Assembly: GCF_001506075.1 (NCBI RefSeq)
Contig: NZ_KQ947475.1
Coordinates: 954,455 to 1,018,454, forward strand
Source of the DNA: Vibrio sp. MEBiC08052
Lineage (GTDB): Bacteria > Pseudomonadota > Gammaproteobacteria > Enterobacterales > Vibrionaceae
Reading direction: 5' to 3'
DNA: 64,000 nucleotides
The notes beneath the pieces were generated by a model. That model did no database searches. It saw only the letters and a list, made by a program, of their open reading frames with translations, and was not told the DNA's origin. This document shows, piece by piece, positions 20,773 through 30,998 of the stretch. Each line of letters starts with the position of its first letter. Positions within the stretch are counted from its first letter, which is position 1. The position numbers were made by a program, and so were the translations under genes.

Positions 20773-21243
20773 CTATTCTCGATGATAAGGATGGTTGGTT
20801 GTGACGCTCCAGGCTCGGTACAAACTTTCAGCCATCACAATACGGACTAAAGGGTGAGGGAGCGTAAGGGGTGATAAAGACCAGCTTTGTTCTGCGGCTT
20901 GTTTGCAGGCCGGTGATAACCCTTCGGGCCCACCAATTAAGATCGAGACATTCCGGCCATCTAATTTCCAGCTTTCCATCTGTTGTGCCAACTGATGGGT
21001 ATCCCAGCGTTTTCCCGGAATATCGAGTGTGACAATCCGATGCCCTTTCGGAATTGCAGCAAGCATCGCTTCCCCTTCCTTATCCAGTATTCTGGGGATA
21101 TCTGCGTTTTTACCACGCTTGCCTGCGGGGATCTCAATAAGCTCTAAAGGCATATCATGCGGGAAGCGACGTTGATATTCGTTGAATCCCTGTTCAACCC
21201 ATTGGGGCATTTTTGTGCCCACAGCAACTAGCTGAATCTTCAC
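20773..21243 (-). CDS. rlmH: 23S rRNA pseudouridine-1915 N3-methyltransferase RlmH
   Basis: SPOUT methyltransferase that acts on pseudouridine 1915 in helix 69 of 70S ribosomes. 156 residues with the SAM knot motif [11 protein letters not shown] and the C-terminal [18 protein letters not shown]. The start is GTG at 21243 ([16 protein letters not shown]), with GGAG seven bases upstream inside the rsfS end. Three bases separate it from rsfS. Confidence 0.96.
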   Translation of the reverse strand: MKIQLVAVGTKMPQWVEQGFNEYQRRFPHDMPLELIEIPAGKRGKNADIPRILDKEGEAMLAAIPKGHRIVTLDIPGKRWDTHQLAQQMESWKLDGRNVSILIGGPEGLSPACKQAAEQSWSLSPLTLPHPLVRIVMAESLYRAWSVTTNHPYHRE

Positions 21244-21246
21244 ACT

Positions 21247-21564
21247 TTAGCTCCAGAGTTTTTCAAGCTGATAGAGCGATCTCTGTTCTTCCTGCATGAC
21301 GTGTAACATTGATGTTCCCATATCCAGAACGACCCATTCTCCCTCTGAGTTACCTTCAATCCCTAGGGGAGATATGCCTAATTTTTTGGCTTCGCTGGCG
21401 ACATGATTGGCAATGGATGATACATGACGTTTTGATGTTCCGGTGCAAATCACCATATAGTCTGTAACACTTGATTTCCCGGTTACATGAAGTGCTGTGA
21501 TATTTTCGGCTTTCATATCATCTGCTTTATCAACTAAAAAATTTTTCAGTTCTTCGTGTTGCAA
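21247..21564 (-). CDS. rsfS: Ribosomal silencing factor RsfS
   Basis: Binds ribosomal protein L14 and stops 30S-50S joining during starvation. The open frame reaches 21633, but a TTG at 21564 has AGAGGAAA eight bases upstream and gives exactly 105 residues, the family length. The core GKSSVTDYMVICTGTSKRHV and EGEWVVLDMG, and the C-terminal HVMQEEQRSLYQLEKLWS, are intact. The pair rsfS-rlmH is conserved upstream of mrdA. Confidence 0.93.
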   Translation of the reverse strand: MQHEELKNFLVDKADDMKAENITALHVTGKSSVTDYMVICTGTSKRHVSSIANHVASEAKKLGISPLGIEGNSEGEWVVLDMGTSMLHVMQEEQRSLYQLEKLWS

Positions 21565-21685
21565 TGAAATTTCCTCTAACTTTGTCTTTACTTTTAAACG
21601 ACTCATTTTTATCAGCAGATTTGAATTACTCAAGTTTTCGAATCTGTTTTAAGTTTTTCAAACCTACTTAAAGTATATCATGCTT

Positions 21686-22711
21686 TTAATCAGGCAAAGC
21701 GGACGTCAAACCAGCTTGGGTAAATTGTAGGCTGAATGCTTGAAGCAACGGCCATGGATTGATGTCATAGCGAGTTTTTACCGAGAGTTCAATGTGAGTC
21801 AATGTCTGGATCAGCATGTATAGTTGGTCTGCACTGAGTCGGTTTAATGCATTCACATAAAGTGAACGCTTATTTTTCCAGATTCGATGTTTATCCATCA
21901 GTGAATGAAGCGATGCGTCTTGCTGCTGTGCATGAAGGGTGGTCAGTAACCGCAATTCTTTCTGCACTGAACGTAGCAGTAATACGGGTTCAGTGCCTTC
22001 GGCTTCTAGCTGACGTAAAATGCGCTGGCAACGGTTGGATTTTCCATCCAGCAAAGCATCCGTCCAGTTGTAGACAGTAAAATGATTATGCCGGGACAGC
22101 GAAGCTTCGACTCGGATCAGTGTCAGTTGACCATCAGGATAGAGCAACGCTAGCTTTTCCAGACTCTGGGCAAGAGCCAGCAGGTTTCCCTCATGCCATT
22201 GTGCCAACATCTGTAAGGCTTCAGGATCGGGAACTAGTTTCAGCTTCCGGCAACGCTGCATGACAAATTGTGGCAGACGATTGAGATCCGGTGTCAGGCA
22301 GTTTACCAAACAGCCTTGTGTGGCTAAGGCTTTAAACCATTTGGTATTTTCCTGCGCTTTGGTGAGTTTATTGCCGATCACGACCAGAATCGTATCCGGA
22401 TGCAACATCTCTCCCAGCGCAAGTAACTGCCCGCTTAGCTGAGCGTTCATATTACCGTCAGGGAGCGTTAGCTCGACCAATTGTTGGCTTGAAAACAAAC
22501 TAAATGCCTGAAAATGGTCAAAGACTTGGTGCCAATCCAGTGTACTGTCCGCCTGATAGCGGTAGATTTCAGTAAAACCTTGCGCTTTGGCTTTCTGGGC
22601 AATTGAGAGCCGGGACTCTTGCAATAATAATGGTTCATTTCCGAATAGGAGATAAACGGGCATCAACTGATGTTGAAGATGTTCCGGCAATTTTTCCGCA
22701 AATATACGCAT
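21686..22711 (-). CDS. holA: DNA polymerase III delta subunit HolA
   Basis: Wrench subunit of the clamp loader that opens the beta clamp. The N-terminal domain has LMPVYLLFGNEPLLLQES. The ATG at 22711 (MRIFAEKLPEHL) is preferred to an in-frame TTG one codon upstream. 341 residues, no zinc site, as expected for delta. It starts 18 bases after the lptE stop, in the usual lptE-holA order. Confidence 0.94.
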   Translation of the reverse strand: MRIFAEKLPEHLQHQLMPVYLLFGNEPLLLQESRLSIAQKAKAQGFTEIYRYQADSTLDWHQVFDHFQAFSLFSSQQLVELTLPDGNMNAQLSGQLLALGEMLHPDTILVVIGNKLTKAQENTKWFKALATQGCLVNCLTPDLNRLPQFVMQRCRKLKLVPDPEALQMLAQWHEGNLLALAQSLEKLALLYPDGQLTLIRVEASLSRHNHFTVYNWTDALLDGKSNRCQRILRQLEAEGTEPVLLLRSVQKELRLLTTLHAQQQDASLHSLMDKHRIWKNKRSLYVNALNRLSADQLYMLIQTLTHIELSVKTRYDINPWPLLQAFSLQFTQAGLTSALPD

Positions 22712-22729
22712 CAAAATCTCAGTTAAACT

Positions 22730-23350
22730 CTATTGGTTTATCGTGTGCTGATCCGTTGAAACCTCAGTGGTTGACACATGACTATTGTTATCACCCTGCT
22801 CAGATATGTTGCGTTGCCGTGAACGCGCTGAACGTTCAGACAAAGTCAGATCTGGTTTTAAACGAGCCATGAGACGAATAATCTGAGATGAAGCAAGTTG
22901 ACGCATCTCGTCAATGAGCATGGCACTTTCCATCGACTTCGCCAAAGCTGTTAACGGGTTGTCCAGATAACTACGGGTGACAGTCGTGGTGAACGTTTTG
23001 GTACCGACGTCAGGAACTGTGACTCGGAAAGTCGCATTGAGAGTCAGTTCTTTTTCCGCTGCGATCGTGTTTTGATAAATAGACAATGTCCTTGATGAGA
23101 TCGTTTCGCTGACTAGATGTAAATTAGGAATGTCTTTAGTCGGTTCAACGATCTCAATCTCATTCAGTCTCAGCCGGTTTTTAACCATTCGGGTAAACTG
23201 ACTGTATTGGTCGTAGCTGGTCACAGATAGCTTATCTAAAGCTTCCGGAACATCATAATCTCCCCGTAAATGAAAACCGCAGGCCGTCAACGAGAGTGTC
23301 AACAATGCCAGGAAGATATGTCGTAATAATGAGGGATGAAGTGAACGCAT
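22730..23350 (-). CDS. lptE: LPS-assembly lipoprotein LptE
   Basis: Outer-membrane lipoprotein plug of the LptD translocon. Type II signal with lipobox LTACGFHLRGDYDVP, where the CGFHLRG start of the mature protein is the family hallmark. 206 residues; the C-terminal 35 are polar and low in complexity (SRQRNISEQGDNNSHV), as often in Vibrio. The gap to leuS is unusually repeat-rich. Confidence 0.94.
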   Translation of the reverse strand: MRSLHPSLLRHIFLALLTLSLTACGFHLRGDYDVPEALDKLSVTSYDQYSQFTRMVKNRLRLNEIEIVEPTKDIPNLHLVSETISSRTLSIYQNTIAAEKELTLNATFRVTVPDVGTKTFTTTVTRSYLDNPLTALAKSMESAMLIDEMRQLASSQIIRLMARLKPDLTLSERSARSRQRNISEQGDNNSHVSTTEVSTDQHTINQ

Positions 23351-23440
23351 TCGAGTCCTATTTTAATCAATTGAACAGAGATAGTTCCAGACAATCACAC
23401 CGTAGTGACAAACCATCGATGATGTGAAATATCCTGTTCT

Positions 23441-23502
23441 TAAATCACAAGAGTCAGTAAACATCATAAACTTCTGTTTACTGACTCGTATCAAGTGATT
23501 TA
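23441..23502. repeat. Long two-part inverted repeat
   Basis: GAGTCAGTAAACA (23451-23463) pairs perfectly with TGTTTACTGACTC (23475-23487) around an 11-base loop, and outer arms TAAATCAC (23441-23448) and GTGATTTA (23495-23502) pair as well. No T-tract follows on either strand. It may be an mRNA processing or stabilising element, or a small mobile palindrome. Confidence 0.75.
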
Positions 23503-23588
23503 GTTCATCACAATTAAAGATGTGGTGTTATTCTTGGAGTAACGCACAATCTTTTAGTCACGTACAACTTGCATGTGCAAACATGTTG

Positions 23589-23661
23589 TTGTTAACCGGC
23601 AAATTCATTTATAACATGCAATTCGTTGTTAACATACAATCGGTTGTTAATAGACAATCCG
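23589..23661. repeat. Four degenerate 18-bp tandem repeats
   Basis: Units at 23589-23607, 23608-23625, 23626-23643 and 23644-23661 follow TTGTTAACnnnCAATtcG. The two units nearest leuS differ at four positions. The array ends one base before the leuS stop codon. Confidence 0.75.
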
Positions 23662-23662
23662 A

Positions 23663-26236
23663 TTAGTTTGCCACAATGCTCAGTAGTTTACCCGGAACAT
23701 AGATCACTTTCCGGATCGTTAGGCCATCCGTAAATTTCTGCACATTCTCGTCTTGAAGTCCTAAGCTTTCAACTTGTTCTTGGGGTGCATCTGCGGCAAC
23801 GGTCAGTTTACCACGTACCTTACCATTGACTTGTAGAACAATCAGTTTTTCATCTTCGACCAGCGCTTTTTCATCGTAGGCCGGCCAAGGGGCATGATCG
23901 AGATCCGAACCGCCTAAAGCTTGCCACATTTCAAAGCAGATATGCGGTGTAATTGGCGATAGCATCACCACAATGGCTTTGAGTGCTTCGTCCAGTATGG
24001 CGCGATCCTGAGGATTTTCCTGCGGCGCTTTACCCAATTTGTTCATCAATTCCATGATCGCGGCGATCGCGGTGTTGAACGTCTGGCGGCGCTCAATATC
24101 GTCGGTGACTTTCGCGATGGTTTTATGAACTTCTCGACGGAGCGCTTTTTGTTCGTTATTCAATGACTGCGGTTCGACGGCAGGCGCTTCGCCTTGACTG
24201 GTGTGCTCAAGTACCAGTTTCCAGACACGTTTCAAAAAGCGGTTTGCCCCTTCAACGCCCGACTCCTGCCATTCCAAAGTCATATCTGCAGGGGAGGCAA
24301 ACATCATAAACAGTCGGACAGTATCTGCACCGTATTTATTGACCATTTCTTGCGGGTCGATACCGTTATTCTTCGATTTTGACATTTTGACCATGCCGGA
24401 ATGTTCCACCTGACGCCCTTGGGCATCGACAGCTGAGGTGATACGCCCTTTGCCGTCACGCTCAATTTTAACTTCAGTTGGTGAAACCCACTCTTTACCA
24501 CCTTTTTCATTCTGGTAGCTGAATGCGTCAGCCAGAACCATACCTTGACACAACAATTTCTTGAATGGTTCATCAGAAGAGAGATAACCGGCATCACGCA
24601 GAAGTTTATGGAAGAAACGCGAATAGAGCAGGTGCATACAAGCGTGTTCAATCCCGCCTACATATTGATCGACGGGTAACCAATAGTTGGCTTGCTCGGT
24701 ATCTACGATTTGATCCGCTTGCGGTGAACAATAGCGAGCGTAATACCATGAGGATTCCATAAACGTATCGAAAGTATCGGTTTCACGCAGTGCGGGTTGA
24801 CCGTTATAAGTCGTTTCAGCCCATGTTTTGTCTGCTTTAATCGGGCTGGTCACGCCATCCATCACGACATCTTCCGGTAGCAGTACGGGTAATTGATCGG
24901 CGGGCACCGGGTGAATTTCACCGTCTTGTGTGGTGACCATCGGAATTGGCGCACCCCAGTAGCGTTGGCGAGATACCCCCCAGTCACGCAAACGGAAGTT
25001 GACCGTCTTGTGTCCTTTGCCTTGTGATTCGAGTTTGGCGGCAATGGCATTCAGCGCTTGCTCGAAGTCTAGTCCATCAAATTCACCAGAGTTGAATAAG
25101 ACGCCTTTATCGGTATAGGCCGCTTCAGAAATGTCAAGAGCGCTGCCGTCTGCTGGTTGAATCACCGGCTGAATATCTAGGCCATATTTAGTCGCAAATT
25201 CAAAGTCCCGTTGATCGTGTGCCGGAACAGCCATGACCGCCCCAGTGCCGTAATCCATCAGAACGAAATTAGCAATGTAGACTGGCACTTCACGTCCGTT
25301 AAGCGGATGAATCGCTTTCAGACCTGTGTCGATACCTTTCTTCTCCATCGTTGCCAGTTCGGCTTCTGCGACTTTGGTGTTTTTACACTCATCAATGAAT
25401 TTCTCGATTGCCGGGGTATTCTGCGCAGCAATTGCTGCTAGCGGGTGGCCCGCTGCGATACCGACATAAGTGACACCCATCAACGTATCCGGACGAGTCG
25501 TATAGACTTCCAGTGCGCCATAGTTTGGTACATCAAACTGTAACTCAACTCCTTCTGAGCGGCCAATCCAGTTACGCTGCATGGTTTTTACCATTTCCGG
25601 CCAGCCGTCCAGTGTGTCCAGATCGTCAAGCAGTTCCTGAGCGTAAGCGGTAATTTTGATAAACCATTGCGGGATTTCTTTCTGTTCGACGGGGGTATCA
25701 CAACGCCAGCAGCAGCCGTTCTCTACCTGTTCGTTGGCCAGCACTGTTTGATCGGTCGGGCACCAGTTGACAGAAGAGGTTTTTTTATAAACGAGGCCTT
25801 TTTCATAGAGCTTGGTAAAGAATTCTTGTTCCCAGCGGTAGTATTCAGGGCGACAGGTTGCAAATTCCCGGTTCCAGTCATAACCGAATCCCAGTAATTT
25901 CAACTGGTTTTTCATGTATTCGATATTTTCATAGGTCCATGGTGCCGGCGCAGTTTTATTTTTGACGGCCGCATTTTCAGCCGGAAGACCGAATGCATCC
26001 CATCCGATTGGCTGCATGACATTTTTACCTTGCAGGCGTTGAAAGCGGGAAATCACATCACCGATCGTGTAATTACGTACGTGTCCCATGTGTAGTCGGC
26101 CACTTGGGTACGGAAACATAGATAAACAGTAAAATTTTTCTTTGCTGGGATTTTCTGTAACAGTAAAGGTTTTGCTGTTTTCCCAATACGCTTGAACTTT
26201 GGGCTCAATTTCTTGTGGATTATATTGTTCTTGCAT
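23663..26236 (-). CDS. leuS: Leucyl-tRNA synthetase LeuS
   Basis: Class I aminoacyl-tRNA synthetase. HIGH motif is [14 protein letters not shown] (about residues 44-57), KMSKS motif [11 protein letters not shown], and the CP1 editing domain between them has [13 protein letters not shown] and the conserved [14 protein letters not shown]. 857 residues, standard. ATG at 26236. Divergent from the zinc-ribbon gene at 26358. Confidence 0.98.
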   Translation of the reverse strand: MQEQYNPQEIEPKVQAYWENSKTFTVTENPSKEKFYCLSMFPYPSGRLHMGHVRNYTIGDVISRFQRLQGKNVMQPIGWDAFGLPAENAAVKNKTAPAPWTYENIEYMKNQLKLLGFGYDWNREFATCRPEYYRWEQEFFTKLYEKGLVYKKTSSVNWCPTDQTVLANEQVENGCCWRCDTPVEQKEIPQWFIKITAYAQELLDDLDTLDGWPEMVKTMQRNWIGRSEGVELQFDVPNYGALEVYTTRPDTLMGVTYVGIAAGHPLAAIAAQNTPAIEKFIDECKNTKVAEAELATMEKKGIDTGLKAIHPLNGREVPVYIANFVLMDYGTGAVMAVPAHDQRDFEFATKYGLDIQPVIQPADGSALDISEAAYTDKGVLFNSGEFDGLDFEQALNAIAAKLESQGKGHKTVNFRLRDWGVSRQRYWGAPIPMVTTQDGEIHPVPADQLPVLLPEDVVMDGVTSPIKADKTWAETTYNGQPALRETDTFDTFMESSWYYARYCSPQADQIVDTEQANYWLPVDQYVGGIEHACMHLLYSRFFHKLLRDAGYLSSDEPFKKLLCQGMVLADAFSYQNEKGGKEWVSPTEVKIERDGKGRITSAVDAQGRQVEHSGMVKMSKSKNNGIDPQEMVNKYGADTVRLFMMFASPADMTLEWQESGVEGANRFLKRVWKLVLEHTSQGEAPAVEPQSLNNEQKALRREVHKTIAKVTDDIERRQTFNTAIAAIMELMNKLGKAPQENPQDRAILDEALKAIVVMLSPITPHICFEMWQALGGSDLDHAPWPAYDEKALVEDEKLIVLQVNGKVRGKLTVAADAPQEQVESLGLQDENVQKFTDGLTIRKVIYVPGKLLSIVAN

Positions 26237-26357
26237 CGATGATGTCCGATTATCTTGGATTTGTGAGTTCAGTTAGAACAGGTACGAATAGATCGACATA
26301 GAATACCTAAAGCGAGAGTACACAACAATAGTCAATCTAGTTTGGAAGAGGTTTGTC

Positions 26358-26834
26358 ATGTCAAAACATAAATCGGGATATGAAACTCTGTTGCAAGAGG
26401 TGATTGAAACCGTAAAACAGAGTCCGGAAGGGTTGCAGAATGCTATCGAAACATCGGAGAAAGTGGTTCAGGCTGCGTCTGATATGACTAAAGATGAATT
26501 GGCACTGATTTCTGCCTATATGAAAGCCGATTTGCATGAGTTTGCTGAGCATTATGAGGAAAGCAAAAGTGGTCCTTTTTCAGTGATGATTTCTAACTCA
26601 ATCTGGGAAGCGTTGGCATCGATTACGGACAGAACGGCTTTAGAATGGGCGGAACTGCATCATGAACTGGATCATCAAGGGTCATACCGAGCAGGCGATG
26701 TGATTGGCCTTGGTGTACTGGTTTGCGAGCACTGTGGCCATAAAATGGAATACAACCACCCGACAGAAATTATCCCTTGTACGACCTGCGGTCACGATCA
26801 GTTCAGCCGGGTTTCTGTTCACTCAAAAGCGTGA
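26358..26834 (+). CDS. YbeL-like zinc-ribbon protein (DUF1451)
   Basis: A 158-residue cytosolic protein. The first 115 residues are helical (MTKDELALISAYMKADLHEF) and the C-terminal ribbon shows CEHCGHKM followed by CTTCGHDQ, a clear four-cysteine zinc site. This is the DUF1451 family of E. coli YbeL, which also lies next to leuS. Function unknown. GAAGAGG precedes the ATG. Confidence 0.88.
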   Translation: MSKHKSGYETLLQEVIETVKQSPEGLQNAIETSEKVVQAASDMTKDELALISAYMKADLHEFAEHYEESKSGPFSVMISNSIWEALASITDRTALEWAELHHELDHQGSYRAGDVIGLGVLVCEHCGHKMEYNHPTEIIPCTTCGHDQFSRVSVHSKA

Positions 26835-26853
26835 GAGAAAGGCTGAATCTTTT

Positions 26854-28371
26854 TCACTCGTCACGTGAGCGGGTGGTGATAAATCCTAAGCATAAGCTGA
26901 ACGCTATCCAGCCATAAAGTGGCCACGATCCCAACATGCGATAAGGCGTTTCTCCTTGGGTCGGTGTCAGCGTTGCTTTGAGAACGCCAGCTTCAAATTG
27001 CGGCAACCGATGGGTGATCTTTCCCCGATAGTCGGTGATGGCTGTTACCCCATTATTGGTTGAACGAATCAGAGGGATTCCCAGTTCCAGAGCCCGCATT
27101 CTCGCTATTTCCATATGCTGGAGCGGGCCGATAGAACGTCCGAACCAGGCATCGTTTGATAAGGTTAGCAGGAAGTCGGTCTGGTCTGTGACGTTTTCCC
27201 GGATCTGCTCATTAAAGACGATCTCATAGCATAAGGCTGCGACAAAGAAACGGCCATTTGCCTGAATATTCGACTGAATATAAGGGCCCGGAGAAAATGA
27301 TGACATTGGAAGATTGAACAGCGGAGCCAGTGGTCGTAGCCATTGTTCAAACGGGACAAACTCACCGAATGGCAGGAGATGGTGTTTTTCATATTTAGGT
27401 CTGTTTGTACTTGGGTATGCCGGCGTTCCCTCGCCGAGCGCAAGAATACTGTTATAGAAAGTACGATTATTCGGTCGGGTTAATATTCCCGTGAGCAGCG
27501 CCGAGTGATTTTGTCGGGCAAGTCCATCCAAAGAGCCGAGATAGGCTGGGACTTCATGTTCAAAAGCTGGAATTGCTGCTTCCGGCCAAATAATAATATC
27601 TGCACCCCAATTTTCTTGTGTGTAATCTGCATATTTCATCAGCGTCGGCCAGCGCTCACTGGGACGCCATTTGAGAGCTTGATCGATATTGCCTTGAACA
27701 AGAGCTATGGTGGTCTGACGGTCTGGTTGTGGCGAAACCCAGTGAACAGAATTGAGGCAAGCTGCAATCCCATAAATCCCGAATGGGACGAGCAGGCTAA
27801 GCCATTGCCGTTGCAAAGTTAGGTATGTCATCGCGGCTGAGGTTAAGGCAATCGCCAGTGTGACCAGTTCAACGCCACCGATGGGAGCATAATTTGCCAA
27901 AGGCGTGTCGATTTGACTATATCCGAGCCAAAGCCATGGGAATCCGGTGAAAACCCATCCCCGTAGCCATTCGTTGACAAGCCAAAGGGCAGGGATCACT
28001 AACAGATAGCGGATTGCGGACTCTCGAGGAAAATATCGGTTCAGGACGTAACCAAACAAGGCCGGATAAAGTGCCAGATAAGTGGAGAGTAACCCCATCA
28101 ACAGGATACTGACCACTTTCGGAACACCACCAAACGTATCAATACTGACGTGAATCCAGTAGACCCCGTGACCGAAGAACCCCAGCCCCCAAAATAGGCC
28201 CAGTAGGAAAGCTTGTTTTGCTGAGCGCTGGTGTAACAGGAGAAATAAGAAATACAGCGAAAAGAATGCTAACGGCCACAGTGCGTAGGGTGCAAAAGCA
28301 AATGACCCGATGGCACCAGAAAAAACGGCCATTAGTGGCCGTATAAAACGAGAATAGTTTGAATTAGACAT
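26854..28371 (-). CDS. lnt: Apolipoprotein N-acyltransferase Lnt
   Basis: Last enzyme of lipoprotein maturation; adds the third acyl chain to the N-terminal cysteine. Membrane segments fill the first 200 residues. The nitrilase-like domain follows, with the catalytic triad visible as Glu in IIWPEAAIPAFE, Lys in YEKHHLLPFGEFVP and Cys in ALCYEIVF. 505 residues. Last gene of the miaB-ybeZ-ybeY-corC-lnt row. Confidence 0.96.
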   Translation of the reverse strand: MSNSNYSRFIRPLMAVFSGAIGSFAFAPYALWPLAFFSLYFLFLLLHQRSAKQAFLLGLFWGLGFFGHGVYWIHVSIDTFGGVPKVVSILLMGLLSTYLALYPALFGYVLNRYFPRESAIRYLLVIPALWLVNEWLRGWVFTGFPWLWLGYSQIDTPLANYAPIGGVELVTLAIALTSAAMTYLTLQRQWLSLLVPFGIYGIAACLNSVHWVSPQPDRQTTIALVQGNIDQALKWRPSERWPTLMKYADYTQENWGADIIIWPEAAIPAFEHEVPAYLGSLDGLARQNHSALLTGILTRPNNRTFYNSILALGEGTPAYPSTNRPKYEKHHLLPFGEFVPFEQWLRPLAPLFNLPMSSFSPGPYIQSNIQANGRFFVAALCYEIVFNEQIRENVTDQTDFLLTLSNDAWFGRSIGPLQHMEIARMRALELGIPLIRSTNNGVTAITDYRGKITHRLPQFEAGVLKATLTPTQGETPYRMLGSWPLYGWIAFSLCLGFITTRSRDE

Positions 28372-28419
28372 CAGCTTATTATTATTTTGCTCGATAGAGG
28401 GTGATTACTGATTATATTA

Positions 28420-29295
28420 CTATTCCTGAAACTCTTCTGAAACGGTTTCAACGTCAGGAATTGTGACTTGTAGTTGAACAACGCGTCGGTTATCCGCACT
28501 GGTCACCTTAAACTGATAGTCTGCCAATTGCACTACTTCACCCCGTTCAGGGAGGTGACCGAATGCTGTCATCACCAGCCCGCCAACAGTATCTACTTCG
28601 TCATCGCTGAAATTAGCACCGAATGTCTGATTAAAGTCTTCAATCGGTGTCAGTGCGTTGATGGAGAACGTATGTTTGCTGAGCTTACGGATATCCTGTT
28701 GTTCTTCATCATCAGTTTCATCTTCGATATCCCCGACGATTTCTTCCAGTATATCCTCGATTGTAACAAGCCCGGACACACCACCAAATTCATCGACAAC
28801 AATCGCCATGTGATAGCGTTCTTCCCGGAACTCTTTCAATAACCGATCGACACGTTTACTTTCAGGGACAATAACCGCGGGACGGATGACTTCATCGATA
28901 TGAAATGGTGTACATGTTGAACCGAGATATTTGAGTAGATCTTTTGCCAGCAAGATACCATCAACATGGTCTTTATCTTCACTGATGATCGGATACCGTG
29001 AATGTTGGGCATCTGTGATTAAGGTGATTAGTTTGTCGAGAGAGGCATCTCTGTCAATCGTCACCATTTGATAGCGGGGTATCATGATATCCCGAACCCG
29101 CATTTCAGAAATTTGAATGACCCCTTCCAACATTGCTTTTGTATCGTGGTCGATCAGGTCATTAATTTCCGAATCCCGGATAACTTCTACCAATTCCTGT
29201 CGATCTTTGGGGTCGCCCTGAAAAAGCTGACCTAAACGTCCGAAAAAGGACTTCTTACTCGGACCTTCAGAATTCTGCGAATTGTCTTCGTTCAT
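28420..29295 (-). CDS. corC: CorC/YbeX twin-CBS protein
   Basis: Cytosolic protein linked to Mg2+/Co2+ homeostasis in enteric bacteria and, by newer work on YbeX, to ribosome metabolism. Two CBS domains (VRDIMIPRYQMVTIDRDASL and PESKRVDRLLKEF with HMAIVVDEFGGVSGLVTIED) are followed by a CorC/HlyC C-terminal domain. It lacks the membrane DUF21 domain. 291 residues, 48 bp before lnt. Confidence 0.94.
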   Translation of the reverse strand: MNEDNSQNSEGPSKKSFFGRLGQLFQGDPKDRQELVEVIRDSEINDLIDHDTKAMLEGVIQISEMRVRDIMIPRYQMVTIDRDASLDKLITLITDAQHSRYPIISEDKDHVDGILLAKDLLKYLGSTCTPFHIDEVIRPAVIVPESKRVDRLLKEFREERYHMAIVVDEFGGVSGLVTIEDILEEIVGDIEDETDDEEQQDIRKLSKHTFSINALTPIEDFNQTFGANFSDDEVDTVGGLVMTAFGHLPERGEVVQLADYQFKVTSADNRRVVQLQVTIPDVETVSEEFQE

Positions 29296-29373
29296 TGTTA
29301 CTCTATTCAGTCACGCTATCAGACGTGTGATAGCACACATCGTAGAACAGGGGAATGCTGCTCATCTGCTCTA

Positions 29374-29835
29374 CTATTTCTCTGTTAAATATGGGTCTTG
29401 ATAACCCAATTTCAACATGATTTCTGTTTCGAGTGACTCCATTTCTACAGCTTCGTCATCGTCGATATGATCATAACCTAACAGATGAAGGCTACCATGT
29501 ACAACCATATGCGCCCAATGAGCGAGCAACGGTTTATGCTGCTCATCGGATTCTTGTTCGACAACTTCGCGGCAAATCACCAGATCACCTAACAGATCAA
29601 GTGTTACACCCGGTGGTGATTCAAACGGAAATGACAGCACATTGGTCGGTTTGTCTTTTCCGCGATATTGATAGTTTAGCTGCTGACTTTCAGCATGGTC
29701 AACAATTCGAATGGTGACTTCTGTCTGGGTCTGAAAAGGGGATACAGCAGCCGTGAGCCAACGAGAAAAATCCGCTTCAGAGGGAATGGTTTCCGGATGT
29801 TCTACTGCAACTTGTAAATCAAGTACAATACTCAT
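29374..29835 (-). CDS. ybeY: rRNA maturation factor / endoribonuclease YbeY
   Basis: Metal-dependent RNase involved in 16S rRNA 3'-end maturation. The UPF0054 zinc motif [11 protein letters not shown] has its three histidines, and TNVLSFPFE is the other family block. 153 residues. ATG at 29835 overlaps the ybeZ stop as ATGA, the usual coupled arrangement. Confidence 0.97.
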   Translation of the reverse strand: MSIVLDLQVAVEHPETIPSEADFSRWLTAAVSPFQTQTEVTIRIVDHAESQQLNYQYRGKDKPTNVLSFPFESPPGVTLDLLGDLVICREVVEQESDEQHKPLLAHWAHMVVHGSLHLLGYDHIDDDEAVEMESLETEIMLKLGYQDPYLTEK

Positions 29836-30929
29836 GACTGGTCAGACTCCGGTACGGTTGGTGAAGCGTCTTGCTGCTCTTCAGCTGCGCGGCTCTGTTG
29901 TGTTTCGCGGCGTCTTCTCTCGTATTCTTTTCGCTCTTTTTGATCCTGAGCTTCCCATTTTTCATAAGCATTGATAATCCGGGCAACAACTGGATGACGA
30001 ACGACATCATCTGCTTGGAAGAAATTAAAGCTGATTTCATTGACCTCACTCAGCACTTCTACCGCGTGACGAAGCCCTGATTTGGCACCACGAGGCAAGT
30101 CAATTTGAGTGACATCACCGGTGATGACTGCTCTTGAATTGAAACCGATACGGGTCAGAAACATTTTCATCTGTTCGACCGTGGTATTCTGACTTTCATC
30201 CAGGATAATAAATGCATCGTTGAGTGTCCGGCCTCGCATATAGGCGAGAGGAGCCACTTCAATCACGTTTCTCTCAATCAGCTTTTCAACCCGTTCAAAG
30301 CCAAGCATTTCAAACAGAGCATCATACAGTGGTCGCAGGTAAGGATCGACTTTCTGGCTGAGATCACCCGGGAGAAATCCGAGTTTCTCACCCGCTTCAA
30401 CTGCCGGGCGTGTTAACAGAATACGGCGAATTTCTTGTCGTTCGAGTGCATCAACGGCAGCAGCCACGGCAAGATATGTTTTCCCTGTCCCGGCGGGGCC
30501 GACACCAAAAGTAATATCATGCGTCACCATATTCATCAGATATTGCGCCTGATTCGGTGTTCTGGGTTTGATCATCCCTTTCTTCGTTTTGACGAAGACT
30601 TCTTTCCCGTGCTCAAAGGAAGATTCAGTATTCTGTTCCAGAATACCGGACTCTTTGATAGCTAGGTGAATTTGTTCAGGCTCAATATCCGGAATCTGTC
30701 CCCTGAGCGGCGCCGTATTCACATAAAGAGTTTTGAGAATATCGATGGCGGCCGTTGCGGTATGCGGTTTACCAACGACGGTGAACTGGTGGTTTCGGTA
30801 ATTGACTTCAACGCCCAGACGACGTTCAAGCTGCTTTATATTATCGTCAAACGGCCCACACAGACTTGCAAGGCGACGGTTATCGGATGGTTCTAGGCTG
30901 ATTTCCAGTGTGATAATTTTATTACTCAA
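29832..30929 (-). CDS. ybeZ: PhoH-family ATPase YbeZ
   Basis: Cytosolic P-loop NTPase that works with YbeY in rRNA processing. Walker A is [11 protein letters not shown], Walker [12 protein letters not shown], and a KH-like N-terminal part precedes them. The C-terminal tail is charged and low in complexity ([18 protein letters not shown]). The start is TTG at 30929 ([16 protein letters not shown]), with GAGAGG five to six bases upstream. 365 residues. Confidence 0.95.
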   Translation of the reverse strand: MSNKIITLEISLEPSDNRRLASLCGPFDDNIKQLERRLGVEVNYRNHQFTVVGKPHTATAAIDILKTLYVNTAPLRGQIPDIEPEQIHLAIKESGILEQNTESSFEHGKEVFVKTKKGMIKPRTPNQAQYLMNMVTHDITFGVGPAGTGKTYLAVAAAVDALERQEIRRILLTRPAVEAGEKLGFLPGDLSQKVDPYLRPLYDALFEMLGFERVEKLIERNVIEVAPLAYMRGRTLNDAFIILDESQNTTVEQMKMFLTRIGFNSRAVITGDVTQIDLPRGAKSGLRHAVEVLSEVNEISFNFFQADDVVRHPVVARIINAYEKWEAQDQKERKEYERRRRETQQSRAAEEQQDASPTVPESDQS

Positions 30930-30945
30930 TGTGACCTCTCATGTG

Positions 30946-30984
30946 CCATCCGCGGGTTTCCGATTTTGACCGGAAACCGGATGG
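30946..30984. repeat. Intercistronic hairpin miaB-ybeZ
   Basis: GGTTTCCG pairs with CGGAAACC around an eight-base loop, and CCATCC with GGATGG outside it. It fills most of the 69-bp gap between miaB and ybeZ. No T-tract follows, so it is more likely to tune mRNA stability than to terminate. Confidence 0.65.
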
Positions 30985-30998
30985 TGAATTGTTCGAGA

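Larger units (their letters stand above)
23351..23662. other. Repeat-rich leuS-lptE spacer
   Basis: No gene. These 312 bases contain a long inverted repeat (23441-23502) and an 18-bp tandem repeat (23589-23661). No clear terminator for leuS and no clear lptE promoter is visible. Confidence 0.7.

Noticed and set aside
23400..23662. CRISPR array for the 18-bp repeats after leuS
   Set aside because: The units are directly adjacent with no spacers and are too short and degenerate for a CRISPR repeat.
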